A DNA stretch of 20,567 nt from an uncultured Blautia sp. GTDB taxonomy: Bacteria; Bacillota; Clostridia; Lachnospirales; Lachnospiraceae. Positions 1-8,300 of the stretch are shown here, piece by piece. A model generated the notes under the pieces. It had not been told where the DNA came from. It was given only the letters and a program-made list of their open reading frames with translations, and searched no databases. The stretch lies in NCBI GenBank assembly GCA_934364795.1, contig CAKRMK010000047.1, forward strand, positions 1 through 20,567, in the 5' to 3' direction. The position numbers and the translations under genes were made by a program. Numbering within the stretch: position 1 is the first letter of the stretch; the number at the start of each line of letters is the position of its first letter.

Positions 1-416
1 CCTGGTACCGGACAGAGGAATTTCACCTTGTCAAGCTTGCACCATGGAGTATTTCCCATTACACCCTGAGTCATGGAACGTGCAATACTGTCAAACATAA
101 CATTAAGGCTTGAGTTTCCATAAATGATAATGTGTTCCGGATCAACCTCGGACATCTCTCCAAGAAGTCTCTTGGCTTCCGGGATACCATCGATCACACC
201 GTAGTTACGGCAGTCAACGCCAGTCTCGCACTTCAGATCAGAATCGCCATTCAGAACATCCATCATTTCCATGGAAAGATCCAGCTGTGCGTTACTTGGT
301 TTTCCTCTTGACATATCAAGGGCAAGTCCCTGTGCCTTAATTTCTTCGTACTGTTTATCCAGCTCTTTTTTCAGTGCCAGAAGCTCTTCATGATTCATTT
401 CGGTATATTTTTTCAT
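1..416 (-). CDS. PLP-dependent aminotransferase, aspartate aminotransferase subgroup Ic (partial)
   Basis: Reading down from an ATG at 416 gives 138 codons that run off the left edge without a stop. The N-terminal segment with LDMSRGKPS near residue 35, then CRNYGVIDGIPEAKRLLGE and HIIIYGNSSLNVM, is typical of the fold-type I aminotransferases of PF12897 (aspartate aminotransferase subgroup Ic), which are about 425-430 residues long. They are cytoplasmic and transfer amino groups between amino acids and 2-oxo acids with pyridoxal phosphate. The catalytic lysine and most PLP contacts lie outside the window, so the substrate cannot be judged. The start is supported by AAAGGAGGAAC directly upstream and by a good promoter at 472-501. 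The gene is read away from the response regulator upstream of it on the same strand, and no strong terminator separates the two. Family is fairly sure, specificity unknown. Confidence 0.85.
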   Translation of the reverse strand, partial: MKKYTEMNHEELLALKKELDKQYEEIKAQGLALDMSRGKPSNAQLDLSMEMMDVLNGDSDLKCETGVDCRNYGVIDGIPEAKRLLGEMSEVDPEHIIIYGNSSLNVMFDSIARSMTQGVMGNTPWCKLDKVKFLCPVP

Positions 417-471
417 AAGTTCCTCCTTTGGCATATGCCTGTTTGGTGTTTCCTCCTCGTATATCTTTTAC

Positions 472-501
472 ATTTTAGTATGCTAAATTGTGGGTTGTCA
501 A
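472..501 (-). promoter_or_regulatory. sigma-A type promoter for the aminotransferase gene
   Basis: On the minus strand TTGACA (501-496) is followed after 18 bp by TAAAAT (477-472). The predicted start lies about 45 bp before the ATG at 416. A second AGGAGG-like stretch lies at 451-457, but the close one at 420-430 fits the ATG better. Confidence 0.7.
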
Positions 502-555
502 GTGTTTTTAACTATTTCAGGAGTTCCGGCTTCCTGTCATCTGACCATAACGTGG

Positions 556-2106
556 TTACAAATCAGATTTTGAGCTGTAACTTCGAAACTGCTCCGGTGT
601 AATTCCCTGTGTTTTCTTAAACACACGGAAAAAATACTTCACATTTTCATATCCCACAGCCTGGGAAATCTGGTACATTTTCTTATCTGTGTTTTTCAAA
701 AGTTCCTTTGCATGGCTGATCCGCACCTGGTTAATATAATCCACAAAGCTGATTCCGTTTTTCGCCTTAAAAGCAGAACTTAAGTAGCTTCTGTTCAGCC
801 GGAACAGGGACGCCACAAACTCCTGTGTCAGATCTTTTTCATAATGAAGGTCAATGTAATTTTTTACATTTTCCAGAACATCTTTTTCGGAATAAAATCC
901 TGCACATTCAAAGGCAAGTGTCATATTTTTGAAAAAGCGGTTAAAATACTCTTCCAATTCCTCAAAACTGAAGATAAAATTCAAATTATTTATTAAATTC
1001 AGACTGGTTGCAGTACTCCTGTGGACCTGCATATCCCGTGGCAGAGATTTTTTCAGAATTTCCGCGATTTCCAGACAATAATCCTTTGCGTCCTTTAATC
1101 TGCAGTTTTCCACTCTGGCAAAATAATGAAACAATTCCGGGAAAACCCGCTCCACCTCTTTTGTTTTTCCAGATTCTGCCAGAAACAGAAAATTCTCCAG
1201 TTTGTTCCATTCCAGTACACAGTTTTTCCCATTTTCCTCTTCCCAGAATATATAGTTTTCTTTGATATTCAACGTTTTCTGATTCAAAGCCTGGGTTGTT
1301 TCCAGAAAACTGTCATGAAGCTCCAGAAGAGACGTATGCTCCCTGCTGATTCCATAGAAAGAATGTATTCCGGTACTTTCAAAAAAGCTGTCCAGAATTT
1401 CCTTTATACCTGTAATCTGTTCTTTTTCCTGAAATAAAATGAGAAAAAGCATGTTCTCCGTATTGTCCCGGGTGAGAAGAATGCTATTCGTTTCCATATC
1501 ACGCATGGACAGAAATTCTGCCAGTGCATTTTCGTTCATTTTCTGTGAAAGGGTCACAGTCATCAGTACATAACTGCCTTTTTCCTGTAATCTAAAAAGT
1601 TTCCGGGAACTAAGACCTGAAATATCCTGTCCGGTTCCAAACAGGACATTGCAAAGAATCTGTCTGTCATATTCATATTTCAGGCTTTCTTTTTCTACCT
1701 CATCCATGGTTATACGTTCCCGCTGAATCTGCCGTTTTTTCAGAAGCTCTATAGCTTTATCTACTGCACTCCACAGAGTTTCCCTGCGAAAGGGCTTTAC
1801 AATATAATCCAGGGTATTTGCCCGAAGTGCTTCCTTCGCATAATCAAAATCCTTATATCCACTGATCACAATAATATATTTTTCCGGATACTGGGTGGAC
1901 AGCACAGGCAGAAGACTTGTTCCGTCCATAATAGGCATTTTCATATCGGTGATTATAAAATCAGGATCTTTTTCTTCGATCAGTTCCAGCGCTGTTTTTC
2001 CATTTGAAGCCTGGGCAACACACTCTATATCCGGATAATTTCCCAGTTTTTTCAGGGTTCCACGCCTGATCAGAGGCTCATCATCAATCACTATATATGT
2101 ATACAT
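556..2106 (-). CDS. AraC-family response regulator (YesN-like)
   Basis: A cytoplasmic transcription regulator of 516 residues. The N-terminal receiver domain (about 1-120) shows the acid pair in IDDEP (D8, D9), the phospho-acceptor D54 in TDMKMP and the conserved lysine K104 in YIVKPF. A long linker of unrecognised fold follows (about 125-410). The C-terminus (about 413-516) is an AraC-type double helix-turn-helix, with LTQEFVASLFRLNRSYLSSAF and ITPEQFRSY. This is the architecture of YesN, the partner of LytS/YesM-type kinases that control carbohydrate genes. I chose the ATG at 2106 because GGGGGAGAT sits 3 bases upstream and the receiver starts at once. The longer frame from 2133 would overlap the kinase and add nine residues without its own ribosome site. 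The kinase ends 16 bp upstream, so the pair is an operon. Likely targets are the divergent binding-protein gene and the rhamnosidase (inference). Confidence 0.93.
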   Translation of the reverse strand: MYTYIVIDDEPLIRRGTLKKLGNYPDIECVAQASNGKTALELIEEKDPDFIITDMKMPIMDGTSLLPVLSTQYPEKYIIVISGYKDFDYAKEALRANTLDYIVKPFRRETLWSAVDKAIELLKKRQIQRERITMDEVEKESLKYEYDRQILCNVLFGTGQDISGLSSRKLFRLQEKGSYVLMTVTLSQKMNENALAEFLSMRDMETNSILLTRDNTENMLFLILFQEKEQITGIKEILDSFFESTGIHSFYGISREHTSLLELHDSFLETTQALNQKTLNIKENYIFWEEENGKNCVLEWNKLENFLFLAESGKTKEVERVFPELFHYFARVENCRLKDAKDYCLEIAEILKKSLPRDMQVHRSTATSLNLINNLNFIFSFEELEEYFNRFFKNMTLAFECAGFYSEKDVLENVKNYIDLHYEKDLTQEFVASLFRLNRSYLSSAFKAKNGISFVDYINQVRISHAKELLKNTDKKMYQISQAVGYENVKYFFRVFKKTQGITPEQFRSYSSKSDL

Positions 2107-2122
2107 AATATCTCCCCCTTCT

Positions 2123-3856
2123 TTATCCCTCATTCTCTTCTACTTCTGGAACACGAATCTGCACCGTAGTTCCGTTTCCAGGTTCACTTATAATCGTAAG
2201 CCCGTAACCATCCCCATAATACAGCCTGATACGGGAATTGATATTTTTCAACCCAATGCTTCCGTTATCCCTCTGATTCAGTTCACGGAATCTTGGTTTT
2301 TCCTCAAGAAGCTTTTGCAGACGTTCTAGAACCTCCGGCTCCATGCCTACACCGTCATCCTGAACCTGGAAACAGAGAATTCCTGCCTCTTTTTTAGCAG
2401 TCAGACAAATGGTACTTCCTGCATTACAGTGAAGCAATCCATGATACAGGGCATTTTCTACCAATGGCTGAAGAATCAGCTTCAGAATTTTACAGGAAAG
2501 CAGTTCTTCTGGTACCTCCATCTGAAAACAAAACGCATTGTCAAAACGAATCTGCTGGATTGCAACAAAGTTCTGCACATGAGCCAGTTCTTTTTTCAGT
2601 GGTACCAGTGCCCCCTTGGTCTTGATGCTATAGCGGAACATATCCCCAAGTGCCAGCGCCATAGTGGAAATATCTTCAGAGCCTTCAATTTCTGCCAGAC
2701 TGTTGATTGCCTCCAGAGTATTATAAAGAAAATGTGCATTGATCTGGGACTCCAGAGCTTTCATCTGGGTATCCATAAGGATCATTTTATTTTCATATTC
2801 GGATTTGATGTAATGGTTATTTTCCTCCAGCATGGTGCGATACTGATTATATAAAGTTCCAATCTCGTCTGTGCGGTTCAGATAGGGGGATTCCATAATT
2901 CTGTGCTTTTCCCTGGAATGAGCCATAATGTGGCTCAACGCCGTAATGGGCTGTGTCAGGTACCTTGCCAGAAAATAAGAAAGAACAATAAACATGACAA
3001 AAAATACCACCAGTGCTGACAGCATCAAAGAAAGGGTCACACGGAAATCTGCTGCCAGGCTTGCCTTGTCAAAAACAGCCCGCAAAGTCACTCCTTCCCC
3101 TGCGATTTCTCTTTCATATTCAATCTTCTGCTCCTCTTTTTTACTGTCAGAAGAGCCACTTTGATACAGCACTTCTCCCTCTCTTTCAATGACAAATTCC
3201 GTTGCTTCCGGAAGCACGTTCACCGTATCAAGGGAAAAGATTTCAGATGCACAGTTTATATACAAAACTCCCAGAAATTCCCTGGAGTATACATCATATA
3301 TACACATGGAAAAAGAAATGGAAGGGGTATCATTCAGAAGATAATCTCTGTTTTTTACTCCGTCTACATATATTTTTCCCTCCAGCTTTAATGTATTTTC
3401 ATACCATTCTTCCCCTGTTGGTTCATAGTCACTACGCACATCTACACCGTTTCCGTATCCCTGTCCAAGGACGGCTCCTGATGGGGAAAAGATAAAGATT
3501 CCGTTAATATTTTCTCTGGAAAAAACAAGGTTCTGAAAAATATATTTCATCCTCCGGTTTGCTTCATAAATGTCCCGGTCATTGTATGCCCCATCCGGTG
3601 ATGAAAACTTGTGAAGTGCCTGCAAAATTGTTTCTTCATTAGGCGAAGTATACTGTACAAGCTCCAGAATATGCTGCATATCCTGAAAGACAGAATCTGT
3701 TTCTTTCACCGCCTGTTCCATAATATTGGATGAGGTATCTGCAATCTGTGCATTGGATAATTGGGTATAATGAGTATAGGCAATGTAAGAAAAAAGAAGC
3801 AAAGGCACAACTGCCAATGCGGAAAAAATGAGAAAAAAACGGTATTTCAGCTTCAT
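2123..3856 (-). CDS. sensor histidine kinase, YesM/LytS type with extracellular sensor
   Basis: A membrane sensor kinase of 577 residues. Transmembrane helix 1 is at about 7-28 and helix 2 at about 274-296. Between them is a 245-residue extracytoplasmic domain with a Cache-like look, including WYENTLKLEGKIYVDG and SISFSMCIYD. A HAMP linker follows (about 297-350), then the His_kinase domain (PF06580) with the phospho-acceptor H375 in QINAHFLYNTLEA. The ATP-binding domain has N468 in LVENALYHG, the G1 box DDGVGM (500-505) and the G2 stretch NGSIGLKN (531-538). All catalytic landmarks are present. It should phosphorylate the AraC-type regulator encoded just downstream. The start ATG at 3856 has GAGG nine bases upstream and leads directly into a membrane anchor. 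Kinases of this family often sense sugars, sometimes through a binding protein; the divergent gene at 3983 is the obvious candidate partner, which is inference. Confidence 0.93.
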   Translation of the reverse strand: MKLKYRFFLIFSALAVVPLLLFSYIAYTHYTQLSNAQIADTSSNIMEQAVKETDSVFQDMQHILELVQYTSPNEETILQALHKFSSPDGAYNDRDIYEANRRMKYIFQNLVFSRENINGIFIFSPSGAVLGQGYGNGVDVRSDYEPTGEEWYENTLKLEGKIYVDGVKNRDYLLNDTPSISFSMCIYDVYSREFLGVLYINCASEIFSLDTVNVLPEATEFVIEREGEVLYQSGSSDSKKEEQKIEYEREIAGEGVTLRAVFDKASLAADFRVTLSLMLSALVVFFVMFIVLSYFLARYLTQPITALSHIMAHSREKHRIMESPYLNRTDEIGTLYNQYRTMLEENNHYIKSEYENKMILMDTQMKALESQINAHFLYNTLEAINSLAEIEGSEDISTMALALGDMFRYSIKTKGALVPLKKELAHVQNFVAIQQIRFDNAFCFQMEVPEELLSCKILKLILQPLVENALYHGLLHCNAGSTICLTAKKEAGILCFQVQDDGVGMEPEVLERLQKLLEEKPRFRELNQRDNGSIGLKNINSRIRLYYGDGYGLTIISEPGNGTTVQIRVPEVEENEG

Positions 3857-3880
3857 AGGATAATCCTCTTTTTTTCTGCT

Positions 3881-3910
3881 TATATAGATTTATAAATCTG
3901 TAGTTTACAA
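3881..3910 (-). promoter_or_regulatory. probable promoter of the kinase-regulator operon
   Basis: On the minus strand TTGTAA (3910-3905) is followed after 18 bp by TATATA (3886-3881). The start would lie near 3874, giving a short leader that holds GAGG. Its -35 box overlaps the -35 box of the plus-strand promoter at 3904-3932, so polymerase binding on the two sides should compete. Confidence 0.45.
3886..3899. promoter_or_regulatory. 14-bp perfect palindrome between divergent promoters
   Basis: AGATTTATAAATCT reads the same on both strands and lies in the spacer of the kinase promoter. It could be an operator, but AT-rich palindromes of this size also arise by chance. AraC-type regulators more often bind direct repeats; TACAATCT (3906-3913) and TACAATTT (3920-3927) are such a pair here. 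Confidence 0.3.
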
Positions 3911-3932
3911 TCTGTCACGTACAATTTATACT
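3904..3932 (+). promoter_or_regulatory. promoter of the solute-binding protein gene
   Basis: TTTACA (3904-3909) is followed after 17 bp by TATACT (3927-3932). The predicted start near 3939 gives a leader of about 44 bases before the ATG at 3983. The direct repeat TACAATYT, starting at 3906 and 3920, overlaps the -35 box and spacer and is a candidate binding site for the AraC-type regulator. Confidence 0.6.
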
Positions 3933-3982
3933 TGTAATATCATACCACACCTTACGAAAATTGGATAGAGAAAGGATATAAC

Positions 3983-5236
3983 ATGAAACATTCTGTTCCT
4001 CTTTTTTTATCTGTTATGCTCACAGGAACTCTGCTTTTTGGTACTTCTTCTGTTCTTGTACAGGCTGGAACATCTGGTTCTGAAGATACAAAAACTTCCG
4101 AAAAAACAAGGATCACTTTCATGGTCAGCGGTACAGGAAATTATGCACAGACTCAAAAACAAAGCTTGGAAGAACAGCTCCTTGATGATTTTCCTGATAT
4201 TGAGATTGCAGTAGAAGCTTATCCGGAAGAGCAATATTACAGCATTTTAAATACCAGACTCAGCATGGGAGAAGGCCCCGATTTCTTTAATATACAGCCT
4301 TATTTTGCTGGTCCAAATGCAGTACAGAAACTTGCACCTGCCGGTTATCTGGTTCCCCTTGAAGACCTTCCTGTGATCCAAAATGCAGATCCCCAGAATC
4401 TGGAATCCGTAAGCTGGAACGGACACGTATACTCCATGAACCGTTTTTCCATGATCCTTTGTACTTATTACAATAAGACAATTTTTGATCAGCTTGGGCT
4501 TAAAATTCCTCAGAACTGGCCTGAATTTCTGACTGTCTGTGAGCAACTGAAAAATGCAGGAATCACCCCTGTAATTTCTGGAAACAAAGATTCTTATGCC
4601 CTTCAGTTCGGGCTTTATCAGATTGCTGCAAATCAGGTTTATTCAGCCAATCCAGATTTTAACCAGCAGTTATCTGACGGTACAACTGCCCTGACAGATC
4701 CCGGAACCTGGGACAAAGTAATCGATCAGTACCTGCTTCTTTATAAAAATAATTATGTTCAGGAACACTCGCTTACCATGAGTTCGGAGGAATCTCTCCA
4801 GAGATTTATGAATGGGGAAGCGGCTATGATTTTCAGCGGTAATTTCAACTACTCCACTCTGAAAGCTGCAATGGGGGAGGATGTTCTTGGAGCGTTCCCT
4901 CTGCCTGCCAATGATGAGGGACAGCCTATTTACACCGTTGTTTCCAAAGGCGGTGGAACTGCTGTTTATTCCGGAAGCCAGCATATTGACCTTTGCAAAA
5001 AAATATTCGAAAAACTTTATCAGTCAACGGGTTACATGGCCTCCAGTGAAGATCCGATCTGGGATATTTTTTATTCTCTTGAACAGGAAGGGCATTACAC
5101 TATTAACTGTAACCAGGGCTGGAAAGGAGATGTGGAGTGGGCACTGGAAGACGGAGTTTCCCAGAAGATCGGCAGTGCACCATTTTCCGTGAATTATATC
5201 ACCGCGCAAATGCAGGAAGCCTACGAAAATGGTTAA
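3983..5236 (+). CDS. extracellular solute-binding protein (family 1), no lipobox
   Basis: A 417-residue secreted protein. Residues 1-28 form a signal peptide with a probable cut after LVQA. The mature part has the fold signature of ABC-type sugar-binding proteins (SBP_bac_1/SBP_bac_8): ITFMVSGTGN at the first strand, DIEIAVEAYPEEQYY, GPDFFN, YNKTIFDQLGLKIPQNWPEF, and FMNGEAAMIFSGNF. Such proteins usually bind oligosaccharides for an ABC importer. Two things are odd. No cysteine follows the signal hydrophobic stretch, so it cannot be lipid-anchored as Gram-positive binding proteins normally are, and no permease or ATPase gene lies nearby. It diverges from the sensor kinase operon and is followed, 120 bp on, by the rhamnosidase. 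A sensory role, or a soluble scavenger, is therefore as likely as transport. The start has AAAGGAT upstream and a good promoter. Confidence 0.88.
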   Translation: MKHSVPLFLSVMLTGTLLFGTSSVLVQAGTSGSEDTKTSEKTRITFMVSGTGNYAQTQKQSLEEQLLDDFPDIEIAVEAYPEEQYYSILNTRLSMGEGPDFFNIQPYFAGPNAVQKLAPAGYLVPLEDLPVIQNADPQNLESVSWNGHVYSMNRFSMILCTYYNKTIFDQLGLKIPQNWPEFLTVCEQLKNAGITPVISGNKDSYALQFGLYQIAANQVYSANPDFNQQLSDGTTALTDPGTWDKVIDQYLLLYKNNYVQEHSLTMSSEESLQRFMNGEAAMIFSGNFNYSTLKAAMGEDVLGAFPLPANDEGQPIYTVVSKGGGTAVYSGSQHIDLCKKIFEKLYQSTGYMASSEDPIWDIFYSLEQEGHYTINCNQGWKGDVEWALEDGVSQKIGSAPFSVNYITAQMQEAYENG

Positions 5237-5303
5237 GATACGTCTTAAGCCATTAAAAAGAGATCCAGACCTAAAAATTGTATACCAAATAAAAATCAAA
5301 AAG

Positions 5304-5354
5304 ATACCCTCCGTTTATTATAATAAACTTATCAAGCAAATAAACGGAGGGTAT
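5304..5354 (+). promoter_or_regulatory. perfect 16-bp inverted repeat enclosing the rhamnosidase ribosome site
   Basis: ATACCCTCCGTTTATT (5304-5319) is exactly complementary to AATAAACGGAGGGTAT (5339-5354), with a 19-base loop. A G-U and an A-U pair could extend it to 18. The right arm holds GGAGGG (5346-5351), the Shine-Dalgarno of the ATG at 5357, so in RNA the ribosome site would be fully paired. No U-run follows, which argues against a terminator. TATAAT (5319-5324) at the inner edge of the left arm could also be a -10 box, although no good -35 precedes it. A transcript from there would lack the left arm and be freely translatable, while read-through from the binding-protein gene would be blocked. 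An operator role for the DNA repeat is another option. Confidence 0.75.
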
Positions 5355-5356
5355 TT

Positions 5357-8300
5357 ATGAAAAAAAGAAATTTAATTCTGAAAAAAAGCGTTACTTTTGC
5401 CCTGTCCGCAGCAATGGCTGGAACCAGCCTTGCAGGAGCACTGCCTGTTATGGCAGCTGAAGATAACGCCAAAAGTATTGTGGCCCTTACTACCGACGGA
5501 CTTACCAATCCAATCGGGGTAGACACAGCCACACCTGTTTTCACCTGGCAGATGGAATCTTCCAAAACAGGCGCAAGCCAGAGTGCTTACCAGATCACTG
5601 TAATGGACATGGACGGCAATACCATCTGGGACAGCGGTGTTGTAGAAAGTGGCGAATCCACAAACATCAAGTATGAAGGCGATGCTCTGCAGCCCAAAAC
5701 AGAATATCAGTGGAAAGTTGCGGTTACTGATGAAGATGGAAGTACCTGGGAGTCTGAAGTAAACACTTTTGAAACATCATTCCTTGATACCACCTACGAT
5801 TCCTGGGGCGATGCAAAATGGATCGGTTCCGCAGAAAAGAATCTGGATGCAACTTATGCAAACCTCTTTGACATGCACGTAAACGTAACCATTCCGGAAG
5901 GCAGCACAAAAGCATCTGTCATCCTTGGTGCAAACGATTACCGTCTCCAGAATAAGGCAATGAATGTCTGGAACAAAGAGAATGAAAACTATTTCCGTTA
6001 TGAGATCGATGTAACCGATCCGGAGAACCCGAAATTAAACATTTATGTAGTTGGTATGCCAGCTGCTATCGAAGAACTGGATGAGAACGGAAACGTCGTT
6101 ATGGTACAGGGTTGGGGCGGCGAAAGCCCATCCATCATCAGCCAGGGAGAAGAAAATGCTCCTGACGAACCAGATGCAGTTGTAGATATCCCGACTGAAG
6201 TTTTCGAAGGAAAATCTGTAAATGATCCGATTTCCTTACGTATCTGGACCAGCCAGTGCAACAAATTAAGTGCTTCCATGAACGATGTAGAAGTAGATTC
6301 CGCACGTCAGCTGAATCCACTTGGCGGAACACATGACTACAACACCTTCCCAAATCTGAACTCCATCGGTTTTGCGGTAAATGCCGGAGAAACCGCTTAT
6401 TATGACAATCTTGGCGTTGACATGTACGGTGACAACGATGATGATATCGTTCTTTTCAGCCAGACAACAGGCGCAACCTACAGCATCTTCGAAGGTCTTG
6501 ACGGTGTGACCGTAGCTTCTGATGAAGACAAGATCACAGTAGAAGGCGGCGACAACGGCGTGATCGCTTACGCAGATCCTTCTGACGGCGCTTCTCCAAT
6601 GGTAAGAACCCAGTTCTCCACTAATGACAAAGAAGTTGCAAGCGCAAGAATGTATGTAAGTGCACAGGGTACTTACGAAATGTTCATCAATGGCGACAAA
6701 GTAGGCAACGGCCTCTTCAATCCAGGAAACGAAGAGTATTCCACCTACATGCCATATCAGGTTTACGATGTAACCGATATGCTTCAGACTGGCGACAACG
6801 CCATCGGCGTTCAGATGGGCCAGGGCTGGTGGAGTGGTGAACTGAACTACACCACAGCAGATTACAACTACTATGGACCATATCAGGCAGTTATGGCTCG
6901 TATGGATATCACCTATACAGACGGAACTACTGACACTATCGTAACAAATGAGGACGACTGGTCTGTTTCCACAGAAGGTCCTGTAAAATACGAATCTCAC
7001 TACGGCGGTGAAAAATACGACGAGCCGACAGCTGAAGAATATGACGGCTGGACAACTGCTGACTACACAGAATCTGAAGACTGGGAAAAACCAGTTGTAC
7101 ATGAACCAAGAATGAACGACTTCAGCTTCGTAGTCCGCTATGATGAAGAAGCATCTATCGTAAAAGAACTGGATGTAAAAGAAGCTCTTGGGGAAGCAAA
7201 AGAGGGAACCGGTTCCTACATCTATGATATGGGTGAGAACGTGATCGGTGTTCCGCACATCACCATCCCGGCTGATTATGTAGATCCAGGCAGCACAGTT
7301 ACCATCCGTTATGCAGAAATCCTTTATCCGGATCTTCCGGAATATCAGGAACAAGGTCTGGTAGGTTCCATGATGGTTGAAAACCTTCGTGCAGCCCTTT
7401 GTACAGACTTCTTCGTAGCAGGCGAAGGCGATCAGGAATTCGAACCGCACTTCACTTTCCACGGATATCGTTACATTGAGATCAGCGGCCTTAAGAAAGA
7501 ACTTCCGGCTGAAAACATCAAGACAGAGGTTATCTCTTCTGTAAATATGACAGCAACCTATGACAGTTCCAATGAAAATGTAAACCGCCTGTTTAAGAAT
7601 GTACAGAATTCTCAGACAAGTAACTTCCTTTCTCTTCCGACAGACTGCCCACAGAGAAATGAGCGTCTTGGATGGACTGGTGATGCACAGGTATTCTCCA
7701 TGGCAGCATCTTACAACGCAGACGTTTATAACTTCTACCGAAACTGGCTGAAATCTCTCCGTGCTGTTCAGCGTAGAGATGGTTCTCTTCCGGTATATGC
7801 TCCTACAGCTGAGCCGAAACAGGACGAAATGGTCGGATTTGGATTCTCCGGTGTTTCATGGGATGCAGCTCTTACTGTTATTCCTTATAACATGTACATG
7901 CAGACTGGCAACCCGATCATCATCGAGGATAACATCGAAGCAATCGACCAGTATCTTGATTACCTTGACAACAACGATATGAGTGAAGAGTTTACACACC
8001 TTACCAGCAAAACCGGTATACTTGCTGACTGGCTGTCCGTTGATTCTACAGACGCAGGCCTGATCAACAATGCAGTTTATGTATATCTGATCGGTCTTGC
8101 AAGAGATATGGCAGAAGTTGTTGGCAACACAGAGCTTCATGACAAATATACAGCACAGTATGACCTGGCAAAAGCAGAATGGAATGACTGCTACGTAGAA
8201 GCTGATACCTGCAGACTTTATACAAAAACAACTACAGATAATGATGGAAATGAGCTTGAAGAGCCAGAGATCACTTACTACGACACAGAAGCAGCTTATG

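Noticed and set aside
2107..2133. Longer start for the AraC-type regulator
   Set aside because: It would overlap the kinase end and place the strong GGGGGAG site inside the coding region; the receiver domain begins naturally at 2106.
5304..5354. Terminator of the solute-binding protein gene
   Set aside because: The inverted repeat is AT-rich at its inner end and has no T-run after the right arm, which is instead followed directly by a start codon.
6266..7462. 398-codon open frame on the minus strand inside the rhamnosidase gene
   Set aside because: It is a shadow of the highly biased coding strand; it has no ribosome site, no recognisable domain and lies wholly within the GH78 catalytic protein.
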